64,000 nucleotides of DNA from an uncultured Parabacteroides sp. (GCF_947855115.1 NZ_CANTZW010000022.1:1-64000); one strand, 5' to 3'; numbered from the stretch's first letter, positions 17,570 to 25,734 are shown. Notes: generated by a model from the sequence alone, not told the origin. Numbers and translations: made by a program.

Positions 17570-18456
17570 TTTGTTGTCTCAAACACAGGAGTTTGAAAAG
17601 GAGACATACGTCTCACTCTCTTGTCCACTTCCCGCAAGAACCGATCTGTATCCTCAGTCCAATCCGGTAAACAATCTAAAGCCTTACCGATCGAATACGA
17701 TAAAACCCCATACCAACGTCCATCCACCTTGCACTCACAGTTATCTTGATACGACTTACAAGCGCTCAATACAGTGATTGAAGCCCAATCTTCTTTTTGC
17801 TCCAACGGTGTATCCACATACCCATTACCGGAGACATCGGGAGGCACAAAGCCCAAATTAGCGGAGAAAATCAAGTTCGTTCCCCGAATCCATCGTCTTT
17901 CCACCTCATCCCCTCTAGTAGCCGAGGCACTATGACAAGCGTCCAAGGAAACCCAAAGCTTTCCTTTACCACCTAATCGTTTACGGATCTCTGTTAAATA
18001 TGTATGAATCTCATCATCCCTCAAATGAGATTCTCCCTCATATACACCTTTTTCGTAATACATCTGGGCATCATAAGGTACTAAAGCCTCATCCAACCCG
18101 TCCGGCTCATCCCCATCCAAGTCCTCCATCTGCTGTCCATGGCAAGAAAAATGGATCCAAACGGTATCTCCCGGATTCACGCTCTCCCGCAACCTGCTTA
18201 AGGCGGTCGTTATCCCTTGATAAGTAGCCTCCTTATCCTTGCATAACCGAATATCCGAAAAACCCTGCCGCAAAAAACTCATACGTAGCAAACACCAATC
18301 GTTATCCGCATGTAAAGAAGACCAACCCGAATGAGCTGGATACGCAGCGATCATCACACCCAGAACCCTACGGGTTTGTGCCATACCCAAAAACGCAAAC
18401 CACCATCCCATACCCAGCAATACAACCAACCTACCTATTCTCATCCAAATATCCAA
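17566..18456 (-). CDS. Exported caspase-family (C14) protease
   Basis: A 296-aa caspase-fold protein. Residues 1-27 read as a signal peptide or signal anchor (IGRLVVLLGMGWWFAFLGMAQ). The catalytic pair is intact: His106 in IHFSCHGQQ and Cys174 in SLDACHSASATRG, with Asp-rich loops (LDGDEPDGLDEALVPYD) and the late strand SACKSYQDN before YGVLSYSIG, all as in prokaryotic caspases (metacaspase/orthocaspase group). Export is unusual for a protein coupled to a sigma factor and suggests it works in the periplasm. Coupled by ATGA to the sigma gene; its own start overlaps the preceding small membrane gene by 16 bases. An ATG at 18444 is an alternative. Confidence 0.87.
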   Translation of the reverse strand: MDIWMRIGRLVVLLGMGWWFAFLGMAQTRRVLGVMIAAYPAHSGWSSLHADNDWCLLRMSFLRQGFSDIRLCKDKEATYQGITTALSRLRESVNPGDTVWIHFSCHGQQMEDLDGDEPDGLDEALVPYDAQMYYEKGVYEGESHLRDDEIHTYLTEIRKRLGGKGKLWVSLDACHSASATRGDEVERRWIRGTNLIFSANLGFVPPDVSGNGYVDTPLEQKEDWASITVLSACKSYQDNCECKVDGRWYGVLSYSIGKALDCLPDWTEDTDRFLREVDKRVRRMSPFQTPVFETTK

Positions 18457-18659
18457 CTAAAGATCAAATACAATACATACAGAGAAATAAAGCCTAGAAC
18501 CAGCTGGAAAATCATCCCAGCACACCCCAAGCTTCCCAGCAAGAAACCACTCCAAAAGGCTTCTTTTTTATCTTCTTTCCGATCTTCACTACGATACAGA
18601 AAGACTGCATACAACAGTCCCATCACACAAATCACTCCGGCAATACCCCACCCATTCAT
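18441..18659 (-). CDS. Small two-helix membrane protein, first gene of the caspase operon
   Basis: A 72-aa protein. TM1 is at about 5-21 (GIAGVICVMGLLYAVFL), a charged loop RSEDRKEDKKEA follows, and TM2 covers about 37-70 (FLLGSLGCAGMIFQLVLGF onward). I do not recognise the family. The frame extends upstream to 18734, but a TACTTTTG -7 box on the minus strand (18679-18686) puts transcription start near 18672, so ATG 18659 is the start. It overlaps the caspase gene by 16 bases and is probably part of the same complex or a holder for the protease. Confidence 0.65.
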   Translation of the reverse strand: MNGWGIAGVICVMGLLYAVFLYRSEDRKEDKKEAFWSGFLLGSLGCAGMIFQLVLGFISLYVLYLIFSWIFG

Positions 18660-18668
18660 AATAATTTG

Positions 18669-18709
18669 TACTTTTACACAAAAGTATGAAATCGTATCCA
18701 ACTTCTCAA
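18669..18709. promoter_or_regulatory. Overlapping divergent promoters in one palindrome
   Basis: TACTTTT-ACAC-AAAAGTA (18669-18686) is a perfect 7-bp palindrome whose arms are the -7 elements of both directions. TACTTTTA (18669-18676) reads towards the CHAT gene. TACTTTTG (complement of 18679-18686), with a TTG -33 at 18707-18709 and a 20-base spacer, reads towards the caspase operon. Two polymerases could not occupy it together. Confidence 0.6.
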
Positions 18710-18710
18710 T

Positions 18711-21002
18711 ATGGGCGTAAAGAAAAATATACAAGAGCTATTTGCTGTCATCCTCTATTTGTTAGGACACCTTTTCATGTACCTACTTGGTTTGCTGACT
18801 ATCGGAACGATCTGCGTATGTGCCGCCCGTTTCTTTCTTCTGGATATCACGAATGCCTTTAATCAAGAACTGACAGAAAAGTCCGTCAAACAATTGCTGG
18901 ATAAAAATTATTTCAACCAAGTTCTTTGGCTATTACAAACCAAGCGAAGCACGATCGAGCGAATGCCCTCCGATAAACAAGCTTTCTATCTATACGTAGA
19001 AGCAGAGGCCTACTCCGGTATCGGGGAGTTTCGCTTGGCAGAACAGCGTTATCTACGCATGGTAGATCAAACCCGCCTTACGGCAGGAAAAGACAGCGCA
19101 AGATATATGGCAAGTATTTTATCACTCGGCATGTTCTATCATCGTCTGGGTGACCGCCCTAAAGCAGAACAACTAGCCGGACAAGTTGTCCGTTTCAACC
19201 AAGCGCATACCGATAAAATACCCGAAAGTTTCCAGACAGCAGCCCTTTGCCTGCAAAAAGGATCGGTACCCAAGCCTTCGCTTCCTCCTTTAAATAGGGA
19301 AGAAACCCACCAACTCACCCAAGCCACCCGGAAAGACTACGGGGAAGAACATCCTTTTTACGTGAATGCCCTAAAAAAAGAGAGCTTTTTTGCCGCAGCA
19401 GATCAAGACACGGCACGACTTAGGGAGCTCATCGGCGAACAAAACCGAGTCATCCGCGCTATCTTGAACCGGAACTTCTTGTTCATGTCCACACACCAGC
19501 AAACCTATTTATACAAAAAGTACCAAGAAGACCTTATACAAACCTACCAACTCCAACACATCGCCCCAGATAAGGACTGGGCTGGCCATTGCTACGACAA
19601 TGCCCTTTTCATCAAGGGACTTTTGCTACGTTCCGGTCATCGCCTGCGTAATACGCTGGATAGCCAAAGCGACACGACCCTACTACAGGCTTACGATCAA
19701 TGGCTCGCACGTAAACGGGAAATCTCTTATCTCGCCACCCAAGACGGCCTGATCGCTAAACTCAAGCGTCAGTTGGAAGAGGAAAAAGCTGAAAAGCAAG
19801 AGAAAGACCTAGCCGCCCGGACACTTGGCTGGCAAGAGGCGATCTCTTTGGATCCCATCAACTGGATGGATATACGGAAAGCCCTCGCTCCCGACGAGAC
19901 TTGCGTCGAATATATCACCTACCCGAATAAGGGGGAAAATCATTACGCCGCCTTGCTTCTACGGTCGGACTTCGATAGGCCGCTCTTTATCCCGTTGTTC
20001 GAAGAAAAAGAGATAAGCTCTCTATTTCCGGCAGACACCTTGCCCATCCAAGATCAAATCCATACATTATATAATAAGGAAAATCTCTATCAAAAGATAT
20101 GGCAGCCAATATCCGGATATGTACACGATATCAAGCGAATCTATTACAGTCCTTCCGGAATCCTGCATAAAATATCCTTTTCCGCTACCCTAGCCGGACA
20201 CTTCCCACAAAAAGCCCCTTACGAGCTTTACAGGGTAAGTAGTACAAGGGAGATCATAAAGTTTAAGGAAGAGAGTAAATACCTTCCTCTCAACGCCACT
20301 CTTTTCGGAGCCTTACGTTATGACGCTCCAAAAAGCGCCTTACAGAAAGCGGCACAAGAGGCGACAACCCGAGAAGGGCTCTCCCGACATCCTTGGGGAC
20401 CACTCCGATACTCCGGTAGCGAAATCTACCAAATCAAGGCGTTGCTGGACAGCCTCCATATCCAAACAACCGCATACACCGGCCTGTCGGGGAACGAGGA
20501 AGCCTTCAAGTCGCTCGACCGATCCGATATCCATATTCTTCATATCTCTACCCACGGTTATTTTTTGGAAGATGACAGTCTGCGAGTAAACCCCATGCTC
20601 CGATCCGGCTTGATTCTTTCCGGAGCGAACCGGGCTTGGCTACAGAAAGATATCATCGAGGATATAGAAGACGGACTGCTTACGGCCGATGAGATCTCCC
20701 TTCTCCGGCTGGATCATCTCCGCCTAGCCGTCCTCTCCGCTTGCAATACGGCCTTAGGTTCGATCAACAACAGCGAGGGCGTCTTCGGCCTCCAACGAGC
20801 TTTCAAATTAGCTGGAGCGCAAACCCTTATCATCAGCCTATGGCCTGTAGACGACCGGACGACGGCCAAGTTCATGATCGCCTTCTACCACGCTTGGCTA
20901 ACAGGCAAAGATATGCGAACCGCCTTCATGGAAACCCAACATGCTTTCAGCGAGAGGTATGAGAATCCGTATTATTGGGCGGGGTTTGTGATGGTTGATT
21001 AA
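18711..21002 (+). CDS. Membrane-anchored TPR protein with CHAT protease domain
   Basis: A 763-aa protein. A long hydrophobic N-terminus (about 10-47, LFAVILYLLGHLFMYLLGLL onward) gives one or two TM helices. TPR-like helices follow at about 50-330 (YLYVEAEAYSGIGEFRLAEQRYL, YMASILSLGMFYHRLGDRPKA), then a coiled segment (about 345-375, KLKRQLEEEKAEKQEK), and a C-terminal CHAT domain (about 440-763). The CHAT His615 (ISTHGYFL) and Cys678 (LSACNTALG) are both present, as is the SLWPVDDRTT segment, so an active caspase-like protease is expected. It is divergent from the caspase/sigma operon, sharing its promoter region. One TM helix would put the protease outside, two inside; sequence alone does not decide. 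Confidence 0.87.
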   Translation: MGVKKNIQELFAVILYLLGHLFMYLLGLLTIGTICVCAARFFLLDITNAFNQELTEKSVKQLLDKNYFNQVLWLLQTKRSTIERMPSDKQAFYLYVEAEAYSGIGEFRLAEQRYLRMVDQTRLTAGKDSARYMASILSLGMFYHRLGDRPKAEQLAGQVVRFNQAHTDKIPESFQTAALCLQKGSVPKPSLPPLNREETHQLTQATRKDYGEEHPFYVNALKKESFFAAADQDTARLRELIGEQNRVIRAILNRNFLFMSTHQQTYLYKKYQEDLIQTYQLQHIAPDKDWAGHCYDNALFIKGLLLRSGHRLRNTLDSQSDTTLLQAYDQWLARKREISYLATQDGLIAKLKRQLEEEKAEKQEKDLAARTLGWQEAISLDPINWMDIRKALAPDETCVEYITYPNKGENHYAALLLRSDFDRPLFIPLFEEKEISSLFPADTLPIQDQIHTLYNKENLYQKIWQPISGYVHDIKRIYYSPSGILHKISFSATLAGHFPQKAPYELYRVSSTREIIKFKEESKYLPLNATLFGALRYDAPKSALQKAAQEATTREGLSRHPWGPLRYSGSEIYQIKALLDSLHIQTTAYTGLSGNEEAFKSLDRSDIHILHISTHGYFLEDDSLRVNPMLRSGLILSGANRAWLQKDIIEDIEDGLLTADEISLLRLDHLRLAVLSACNTALGSINNSEGVFGLQRAFKLAGAQTLIISLWPVDDRTTAKFMIAFYHAWLTGKDMRTAFMETQHAFSERYENPYYWAGFVMVD

Positions 21003-21048
21003 AGCGAGAAGAAATAGAACTTCTCTCTGACAAGAATTTAATCAAATA

Positions 21049-21080
21049 TTTGCCACCTTTATTTATTCTATCTACATTTG
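21049..21080 (+). promoter_or_regulatory. Promoter of the MNT/HEPN pair
   Basis: TTTG at 21049-21052, a 20-base spacer and TACATTTG at 21073-21080 match the Bacteroidota consensus exactly. Start of transcription would be about 21087, 13 bases before the ATG. Confidence 0.65.
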
Positions 21081-21099
21081 TACTAAATCATAAAAGAAG

Positions 21100-21396
21100 A
21101 TGAAAACAAGAGCAGAATATCTTAATTTGTTGGAATCCCATATTTCCGATTTCAAATCTACATTCGGAATACGCTCTCTTCGCTTGTTTGGATCCGTGGC
21201 AAGAGACGAACATACAGAGGGAAGCGACATTGACATCTGCGTCGAGATGGAACCTGATTTATTCATGATGGTCCGACTAAAAAGATTCTTGGAAAAGTTG
21301 GTAGGCTGCTCAGTGGATCTCATCCGCCTTCATCGTAATATGAATAATTTTTTAAAACAAGAAATCGATCGAGATGGAATCTATATCTTTAAATAA
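21100..21396 (+). CDS. mntA: MNT-type nucleotidyltransferase antitoxin
   Basis: A 98-aa minimal nucleotidyltransferase with the signature GSVARDEHTEGSDIDICVE (Gly31-Ser32, Asp43, Asp45) and the third acidic residue in SVDLIRL (Asp73). In the HepT/MntA type VII toxin-antitoxin family such proteins AMPylate the HEPN toxin on a Tyr near its active site. The downstream HEPN gene overlaps its last 23 bases, the usual MNT-HEPN layout. A full -33/-7 promoter precedes it. Gene symbol is by family role only. Confidence 0.85.
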   Translation: MKTRAEYLNLLESHISDFKSTFGIRSLRLFGSVARDEHTEGSDIDICVEMEPDLFMMVRLKRFLEKLVGCSVDLIRLHRNMNNFLKQEIDRDGIYIFK

Positions 21397-21748
21397 TAAG
21401 AATAAGATTCAAGCTATCATGCTTCAGATCGAAAAATCTATTTTACTGCTTAAAGTTTGGAACCGTGACATTAAAGATGTCAATGATTTTTTACTTTCAC
21501 CCGAAGGTCTGAAAGATTTAGCGGCTAATTGTATGCTTATAGAAGCCATAGGAGAAGGTTTTAAGAAAATCGATAAACTAACAGACAAAAAGCTATTATG
21601 TTTATATCAAGATGTTATAGGCATACGTAATCATATCGCACATGCGTATTTTGATATTGATACTGAAATCATATTTAATGTAATAACGAATCATCTAGAT
21701 CCTTTATTAGATGCGGCCCGATTCTTTCATGAAAAATTAAGTAAATAA
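21374..21748 (+). CDS. hepT: HEPN-domain (HepT/DUF86-like) toxin
   Basis: A 124-aa all-helical HEPN protein with the Rx4HxY motif intact: Arg85, His90 and Tyr92 in GIRNHIAHAYF. This motif is the RNase centre of HEPN toxins, and the Tyr is the residue modified by the MNT partner. It overlaps the MNT gene by 23 bases in another frame. The pair is likely a working toxin-antitoxin module or small defence element. An ATG a few codons in is not obvious, so 21374 is taken as the start. Confidence 0.85.
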   Translation: MESISLNNKNKIQAIMLQIEKSILLLKVWNRDIKDVNDFLLSPEGLKDLAANCMLIEAIGEGFKKIDKLTDKKLLCLYQDVIGIRNHIAHAYFDIDTEIIFNVITNHLDPLLDAARFFHEKLSK

Positions 21749-21824
21749 AAAAACATCCTCCCTTGTTTACCTTTCGCCTTTTACCGCTATTCATAGTCAA
21801 AGAATATTTAATCAGATAGCGAAC

Positions 21825-22538
21825 ATGGAGAAGACACAAGTACACAACGTAATCATCCTCGACCGCAGCGGTTCGATGAATAGTATCCGGCAAGCGGCCA
21901 TAGACAGTTTTAACGAGACATTGGCAGGAATCCAGAAAGCGCAACAAAAATTCGCCGATACTCAAGAGCATTTCATATCACTTGTGACCTTTTGTAGTTG
22001 CGAGATGAGAAATGTCTTTGACAAGACACCGATTTGCGAGGCTCACCCCTTGCGATTAGAAGACTATGAGCCTTGTTGCTGCACTCCCCTCTACGATGCG
22101 ATGGGATTCACTTTTACGAACATACGTAAGTATGTCAAACCTTTAAAAGATGCGGTAGTAGTAGTGACCATCATCACAGACGGGATGGAGAACGCCTCAA
22201 AAGAATACACCGGGTCAAGTATCAAGCGACTTGTAAAGACACTCCGTACCGAAGGATGGACTTTCACCTATATGGGTGCCAATCAAAATTCGGTAGAGGT
22301 AGCCATGGAAATGGCCATCCATAACACCCGCAATTTCACATACAGCGAGGAAGGCATCAACGCATGTATGCGGAAAGACGCAAATACCCGAATGAACTTC
22401 TTCTCCCGATTAGCACAAATGAAGGAAGAGGAATGCCTATTTGAAGAAGAATGTTGTCTCTCCCCCGAGGAACGCCATACCTACTATGCGGAGATGGCCG
22501 ATGAGGCATTCGAGGAAGAAGAGAACAAGGAAGAATAA
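21825..22538 (+). CDS. VWA-domain protein
   Basis: A 237-aa protein, nearly all one von Willebrand factor A domain: VIILDRSGSMNSI (DxSxS metal site), CCCTPLYDAMGF (the Thr of MIDAS) and VTIITDGMENAS (the third Asp). After residue 200 it has a short very acidic, Cys-containing tail (EEECLFEEECC, then FEEEENKEE). No signal peptide, so cytoplasmic. Function unknown; VWA domains usually bind partner proteins through a metal. It lies between the toxin-antitoxin pair and the FtsZ-paralogue operon and may or may not belong to the latter. Confidence 0.85.
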   Translation: MEKTQVHNVIILDRSGSMNSIRQAAIDSFNETLAGIQKAQQKFADTQEHFISLVTFCSCEMRNVFDKTPICEAHPLRLEDYEPCCCTPLYDAMGFTFTNIRKYVKPLKDAVVVVTIITDGMENASKEYTGSSIKRLVKTLRTEGWTFTYMGANQNSVEVAMEMAIHNTRNFTYSEEGINACMRKDANTRMNFFSRLAQMKEEECLFEEECCLSPEERHTYYAEMADEAFEEEENKEE

Positions 22539-22593
22539 AAACCGCAAAGCATATGTTTTTCATTAACTTTCTTTATTTTTCTCGAAGAAAGTA

Positions 22594-22676
22594 ATACCGC
22601 CCTCAATGTTATTCCGGATTCACCAAATCGCCAAATTTCGGATAAGCCGCTACAGAGTGACTGAGAGGGGCGGTAT
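22594..22676. repeat. Inverted repeat after the VWA gene
   Basis: ATACCGCCCTCA (22594-22605) mirrors TGAGAGGGGCGGTAT (22662-22676), with a 56-base centre that can also fold. It may end the VWA transcript. Confidence 0.4.
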
Positions 22677-22703
22677 CTTTAAATAGTCAGAAAAAAGCAG
22701 TAG

Positions 22704-22771
22704 TACTTACTTGTCCAACGAATATATACTTCGTGGCTCATTTAATATATACTTCATCGGCCAAGTAAGTA
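22704..22771. repeat. Inverted and direct repeats in gene-free stretch
   Basis: TACTTACTTG (22704-22713) pairs with CAAGTAAGTA (22762-22771). Between the arms AATATATACTTC occurs twice as a direct repeat (from 22730 and 22744). No coding frame crosses it. Confidence 0.4.
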
Positions 22772-22779
22772 TATATTAG

Positions 22780-22899
22780 AAGAAAGGAACATTCAGCACT
22801 TTCGAACAGGCCCGCTACAAGGAGACAGAAAAGGAACGGTATTTCCGAGTGAGTCAAAATCCCAACTCGGCTATTCAGAATACTTTTCGCAAAAGTTAA
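22780..22899 (+). pseudogene. Possible orphan C-terminal gene fragment
   Basis: A 39-codon frame with no start codon, bounded upstream by a TAG at 22777-22779. It contains TFEQARYKETEKERYFRVSQ and ends NTFRKS-stop. The composition looks like coding sequence, but I do not recognise the parent. Probably the tail of a gene lost by deletion; it could be chance. Confidence 0.25.
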
Positions 22900-22929
22900 T
22901 AATCAATAAAACACTATGACAAAATTACC

Positions 22930-23106
22930 ATGACTGTTTCCGCATATACAAAGGATGATTTCAAATTCCTTAAGAATGATTTTGAAAAAAACAATGGATA
23001 TATAAATGATCCAGATGGTTTTAAGAGATATCAAGAACTTACCCAATCAATGAGGATTAGTTATGAGGTCACAGGCTGGTTTGACATAACTCGATTTTTC
23101 GGATAA
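22930..23106 (+). CDS. Small hypothetical protein (58 aa)
   Basis: A 58-codon frame opening MTVSAYTKDDFKFLKNDFEK and ending ISYEVTGWFDITRFFG-stop. No signal peptide or membrane helix; soluble, mixed charge. It ends 18 bases before the exported TPR gene on the same strand, so it is probably the first gene of the FtsZ-paralogue operon. Family not recognised. It could also be a remnant of a longer gene, since the preceding 400 bases contain decayed sequence. Confidence 0.5.
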   Translation: MTVSAYTKDDFKFLKNDFEKNNGYINDPDGFKRYQELTQSMRISYEVTGWFDITRFFG

Positions 23107-23124
23107 AATAAATACAATTTATAA

Positions 23125-24798
23125 ATGAAACAGTTTCTATCAATTCTCATCTTCTTATTCTTTCTTGTATGTAGTACAAATGCACAAGAAACTCATCGTC
23201 CCGAATCCTACAACTACAAACAAGGAGTCGAAGCTTTGCAAAATAATGATCTGGAAAAAGCACTGGAATATCTAAACAAAGAACTACAGGAACATAAAGA
23301 TAACGGATATGCCTTCGTATGGGTCGCTATCATCAAGAACCATTTAAAAGAGTATGGAAAAGCTTTGACAGCAGCGAACTCATCGATCAAGTATATCCCC
23401 AAAGAGGATTCACTATTCAGCGCTCTGGCTTTCACTACCAGAGGAGATATCTTTTTAGCCTTGGACGAAAAGGAAAAAGTACTGGCAGACTATTCCACTG
23501 CCATAGAAATATTACCCAATGAGGTTGGTTGTTATGAAAAACGAGCTGAGTTCTATTTTACAGAGGGAAAATATAATCTCTCAGACAAGGATTACCTGCG
23601 AATAATCGCACTAGATCCGGGAAGAACAATGGGATATATGGGACTGGGAAGAAACGCTAAAAAGCAGGGAAAATACGAAGAGGCCATTAACCAATTCAAT
23701 TATGTCATTAAATTAGCCCCAGACTATGCGCTGGGGTATTCTTTTCGGGCTGAAAGCTATATATTTTTGAGAAAATATAACGAAGCGATGGATGACGTGA
23801 TCACGGCATTGGATATAGACAGGGATAAAAAGGCGTTCTACTTGCTGCAAGACTTAGCGGATTCCGCACAGACAATCGTCACCGCTAAGCTCAAAGTACA
23901 AACGAACAAGTATCCGAATGATTATTACTGGCCTTATTGCCTAGGAATCATCTATGAAAGATCCAAACAATACCCTATTGCCATAAAATATTACAAAACA
24001 AGCTTATCAAAAGAGATAAGTGATGTTATATGCGAACGAATCGCCGATTGCTTAAATGAAGCCGGAGATTATAAACAGGCTTTGACATATATAGACCAAG
24101 CCATCCAACTGGATTCTACCTATAACTACTATTTCATGCAAAAAGCGAATATAGAATATAATGCTGGTATGACTAAAGAAGCGATCGCTGATTTAGACAG
24201 GTATATATCAAACAAACCGGATCATTATTCCGGCTATTATCGCAGGGGATGGTTCAAAGATAATACAGAAGATATTGATGGAGCTATCGAAGATTATACA
24301 ATGTCTATAGTCTTAGAGCCTTCATATGCGTACGCATATATGAACAGAGGCATCTTATATTGGAAGAAAAATAACAAAGATGCAGCAGTCGCTGATTTCA
24401 AGAAAACAATCGAGTTGGATACGGTACCTAACAATAATTCTTCCGCTCAATATGCCTACTTATATTTAGGACAAATAACCGAGGCTAAAGAATGGATGAA
24501 TAAAGTCCTAGAGAAAAGCACAGATAAAGGCAACTATTATGATGCCGCTTGTCTTTATTCTGTCATAGGAGAAAAGGAACAAGCCATTGAGTACCTAAAA
24601 CTGGCATTCGAAAAAGGTTTCAGGCGCTTCGCCCATATTGAGCGAGACAATGACCTGAATAACATCCGTATGCTTCCTGCCTTCAAGAAACTCCTTGATA
24701 AATATAAACGTAAGCACTTACAAGAAGTACAAGATTTATCAGATAAAGAACAACTCATAGATAACTACATCGTAAATAATTATAAACTGAATAAATAA
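23125..24798 (+). CDS. Exported TPR-repeat protein
   Basis: A 557-aa protein. Signal peptide 1-20 (MKQFLSILIFLFFLVCSTNA, then QETHRPE), after which nearly the whole chain is TPR helices: YKQGVEALQNNDLEKALEYL, MGYMGLGRNAKKQGKYEEAI, AYMNRGILYWKKNNKDAAVA, GEKEQAIEYLKLAFEKGF. A TPR solenoid of about 12 units in the periplasm or on the outer membrane would act as a scaffold for partner proteins. The next genes are a 45-aa hydrophobic protein, a single-pass membrane protein and an FtsZ paralogue, with gaps of 20, 37 and 6 bases: one operon. Confidence 0.85.
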   Translation: MKQFLSILIFLFFLVCSTNAQETHRPESYNYKQGVEALQNNDLEKALEYLNKELQEHKDNGYAFVWVAIIKNHLKEYGKALTAANSSIKYIPKEDSLFSALAFTTRGDIFLALDEKEKVLADYSTAIEILPNEVGCYEKRAEFYFTEGKYNLSDKDYLRIIALDPGRTMGYMGLGRNAKKQGKYEEAINQFNYVIKLAPDYALGYSFRAESYIFLRKYNEAMDDVITALDIDRDKKAFYLLQDLADSAQTIVTAKLKVQTNKYPNDYYWPYCLGIIYERSKQYPIAIKYYKTSLSKEISDVICERIADCLNEAGDYKQALTYIDQAIQLDSTYNYYFMQKANIEYNAGMTKEAIADLDRYISNKPDHYSGYYRRGWFKDNTEDIDGAIEDYTMSIVLEPSYAYAYMNRGILYWKKNNKDAAVADFKKTIELDTVPNNNSSAQYAYLYLGQITEAKEWMNKVLEKSTDKGNYYDAACLYSVIGEKEQAIEYLKLAFEKGFRRFAHIERDNDLNNIRMLPAFKKLLDKYKRKHLQEVQDLSDKEQLIDNYIVNNYKLNK

Positions 24799-24818
24799 CA
24801 AATTAATTTTATTTTATT

Positions 24819-24956
24819 ATGCTTTACCCTTTTATCATTTACATCATCGTTGCTTTTTTAACAGGTTCTCCCATCTGGCCATTAATGTGCATCGCACATC
24901 CGGGGCCTTTAGAATCTATCGCTTTGGGATTATTGATTTGGTCGTTTTGGTGGTAA
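24819..24956 (+). CDS. Small hydrophobic membrane protein (45 aa)
   Basis: A 45-codon frame, MLYPFIIYIIVAFLTGSPIW then a short polar turn (CIAHPGPLES) and IALGLLIWSFWW-stop: two hydrophobic helices joined by a Pro/His turn. It fills the gap between the TPR gene (20 bases before) and the membrane-protein gene (37 bases after) on the same strand. A composition so strongly membrane-like, in a tight operon, argues that it is real although short. Function unknown. Confidence 0.6.
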   Translation: MLYPFIIYIIVAFLTGSPIWPLMCIAHPGPLESIALGLLIWSFWW

Positions 24957-24993
24957 CAGAACCCAATAGAAACATAATTAAAACAAACACATC

Positions 24994-25728
24994 ATGAGTT
25001 TCTTCAATAAATTTTTCTCACAACGAACAGTGAACATAATAGTCGGTACCTGTATTTGCGTAATTATTATATTAACGACGCTATATTTTCTAGAAGCAGC
25101 CTTATTTACCGATTCGAGCTTTAGAGAGGCACCGCGAACAGATACTTGGAAAAGTAGGCTTGAGCGATACTCCGAATATATAGGCAAAGAAGAAATCACA
25201 CTCTCTTGCGACACGGTGCAAGGAGAAATCTTCGGATTTAGAAATCAACTCATCATACCGATAATAGAAATGAAACAAGATTCTTTAGGAAAACATCGGA
25301 CAGTATTAAACTTTTCTGTTTCAGAAATAGACACCCCCGTCAATAAACTTCTTTTTCCTAAAGGATTACGTATTTATCAGCATAAAATAGTTAGCGTAGG
25401 CCATATTAGGCTTTGGATTATCGAGGCTAAAGATTGCTTTTATATCTTCGATGAAAGAAAAGAGCAATCGGTCCAAGTAGAATGTCAAGCCCCATTTTCT
25501 TTGATATTCCCCGAAGAAGAACCTCTCACATCGGAGATAGAAAGCGAAGAAGACAATAGGGATATTGAGAAGCAAAAGAAAACAATCAACATCACCTACT
25601 CTTCTTTTAGCTTAATAAACAACCATTTGCTCATACAAGCTAAATCCAATAAAAATAATCTATATTGGATTTACGACATGAAAAATGGGACTATTCGATC
25701 TATTAATCAGAATCATATAAATAAATAA
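24994..25728 (+). CDS. Single-pass membrane protein upstream of the FtsZ paralogue
   Basis: A 244-aa protein. Residues 1-12 are short and basic, followed by a TM helix at about 13-36 (VNIIVGTCICVIIILTTLYFL) and a soluble domain of about 200 residues rich in beta-strand pattern (GEIFGFRNQLIIPIIEMK, LWIIEAKDCFYIFDE, LYWIYDMKNGTI), with an acidic linker near 170-190 (EEEPLTSEIESEEDNRDIE). By the positive-inside rule the C-terminal domain is outside the cytoplasm. Not recognised as a known family. The stop is 6 bases before the FtsZ paralogue, so the two are likely made together; it might anchor a system reaching from the FtsZ to the exported TPR protein. Confidence 0.75.
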   Translation: MSFFNKFFSQRTVNIIVGTCICVIIILTTLYFLEAALFTDSSFREAPRTDTWKSRLERYSEYIGKEEITLSCDTVQGEIFGFRNQLIIPIIEMKQDSLGKHRTVLNFSVSEIDTPVNKLLFPKGLRIYQHKIVSVGHIRLWIIEAKDCFYIFDERKEQSVQVECQAPFSLIFPEEEPLTSEIESEEDNRDIEKQKKTINITYSSFSLINNHLLIQAKSNKNNLYWIYDMKNGTIRSINQNHINK

Positions 25729-25734
25729 AAACAC

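Noticed and set aside
16256..21002. Reading the caspase/CHAT/sigma locus as a CRISPR type III protease system
   Set aside because: No cas genes, CRISPR repeats, CARF or SAVED domain occur anywhere in the window; the likeness is only in protease and sigma families.
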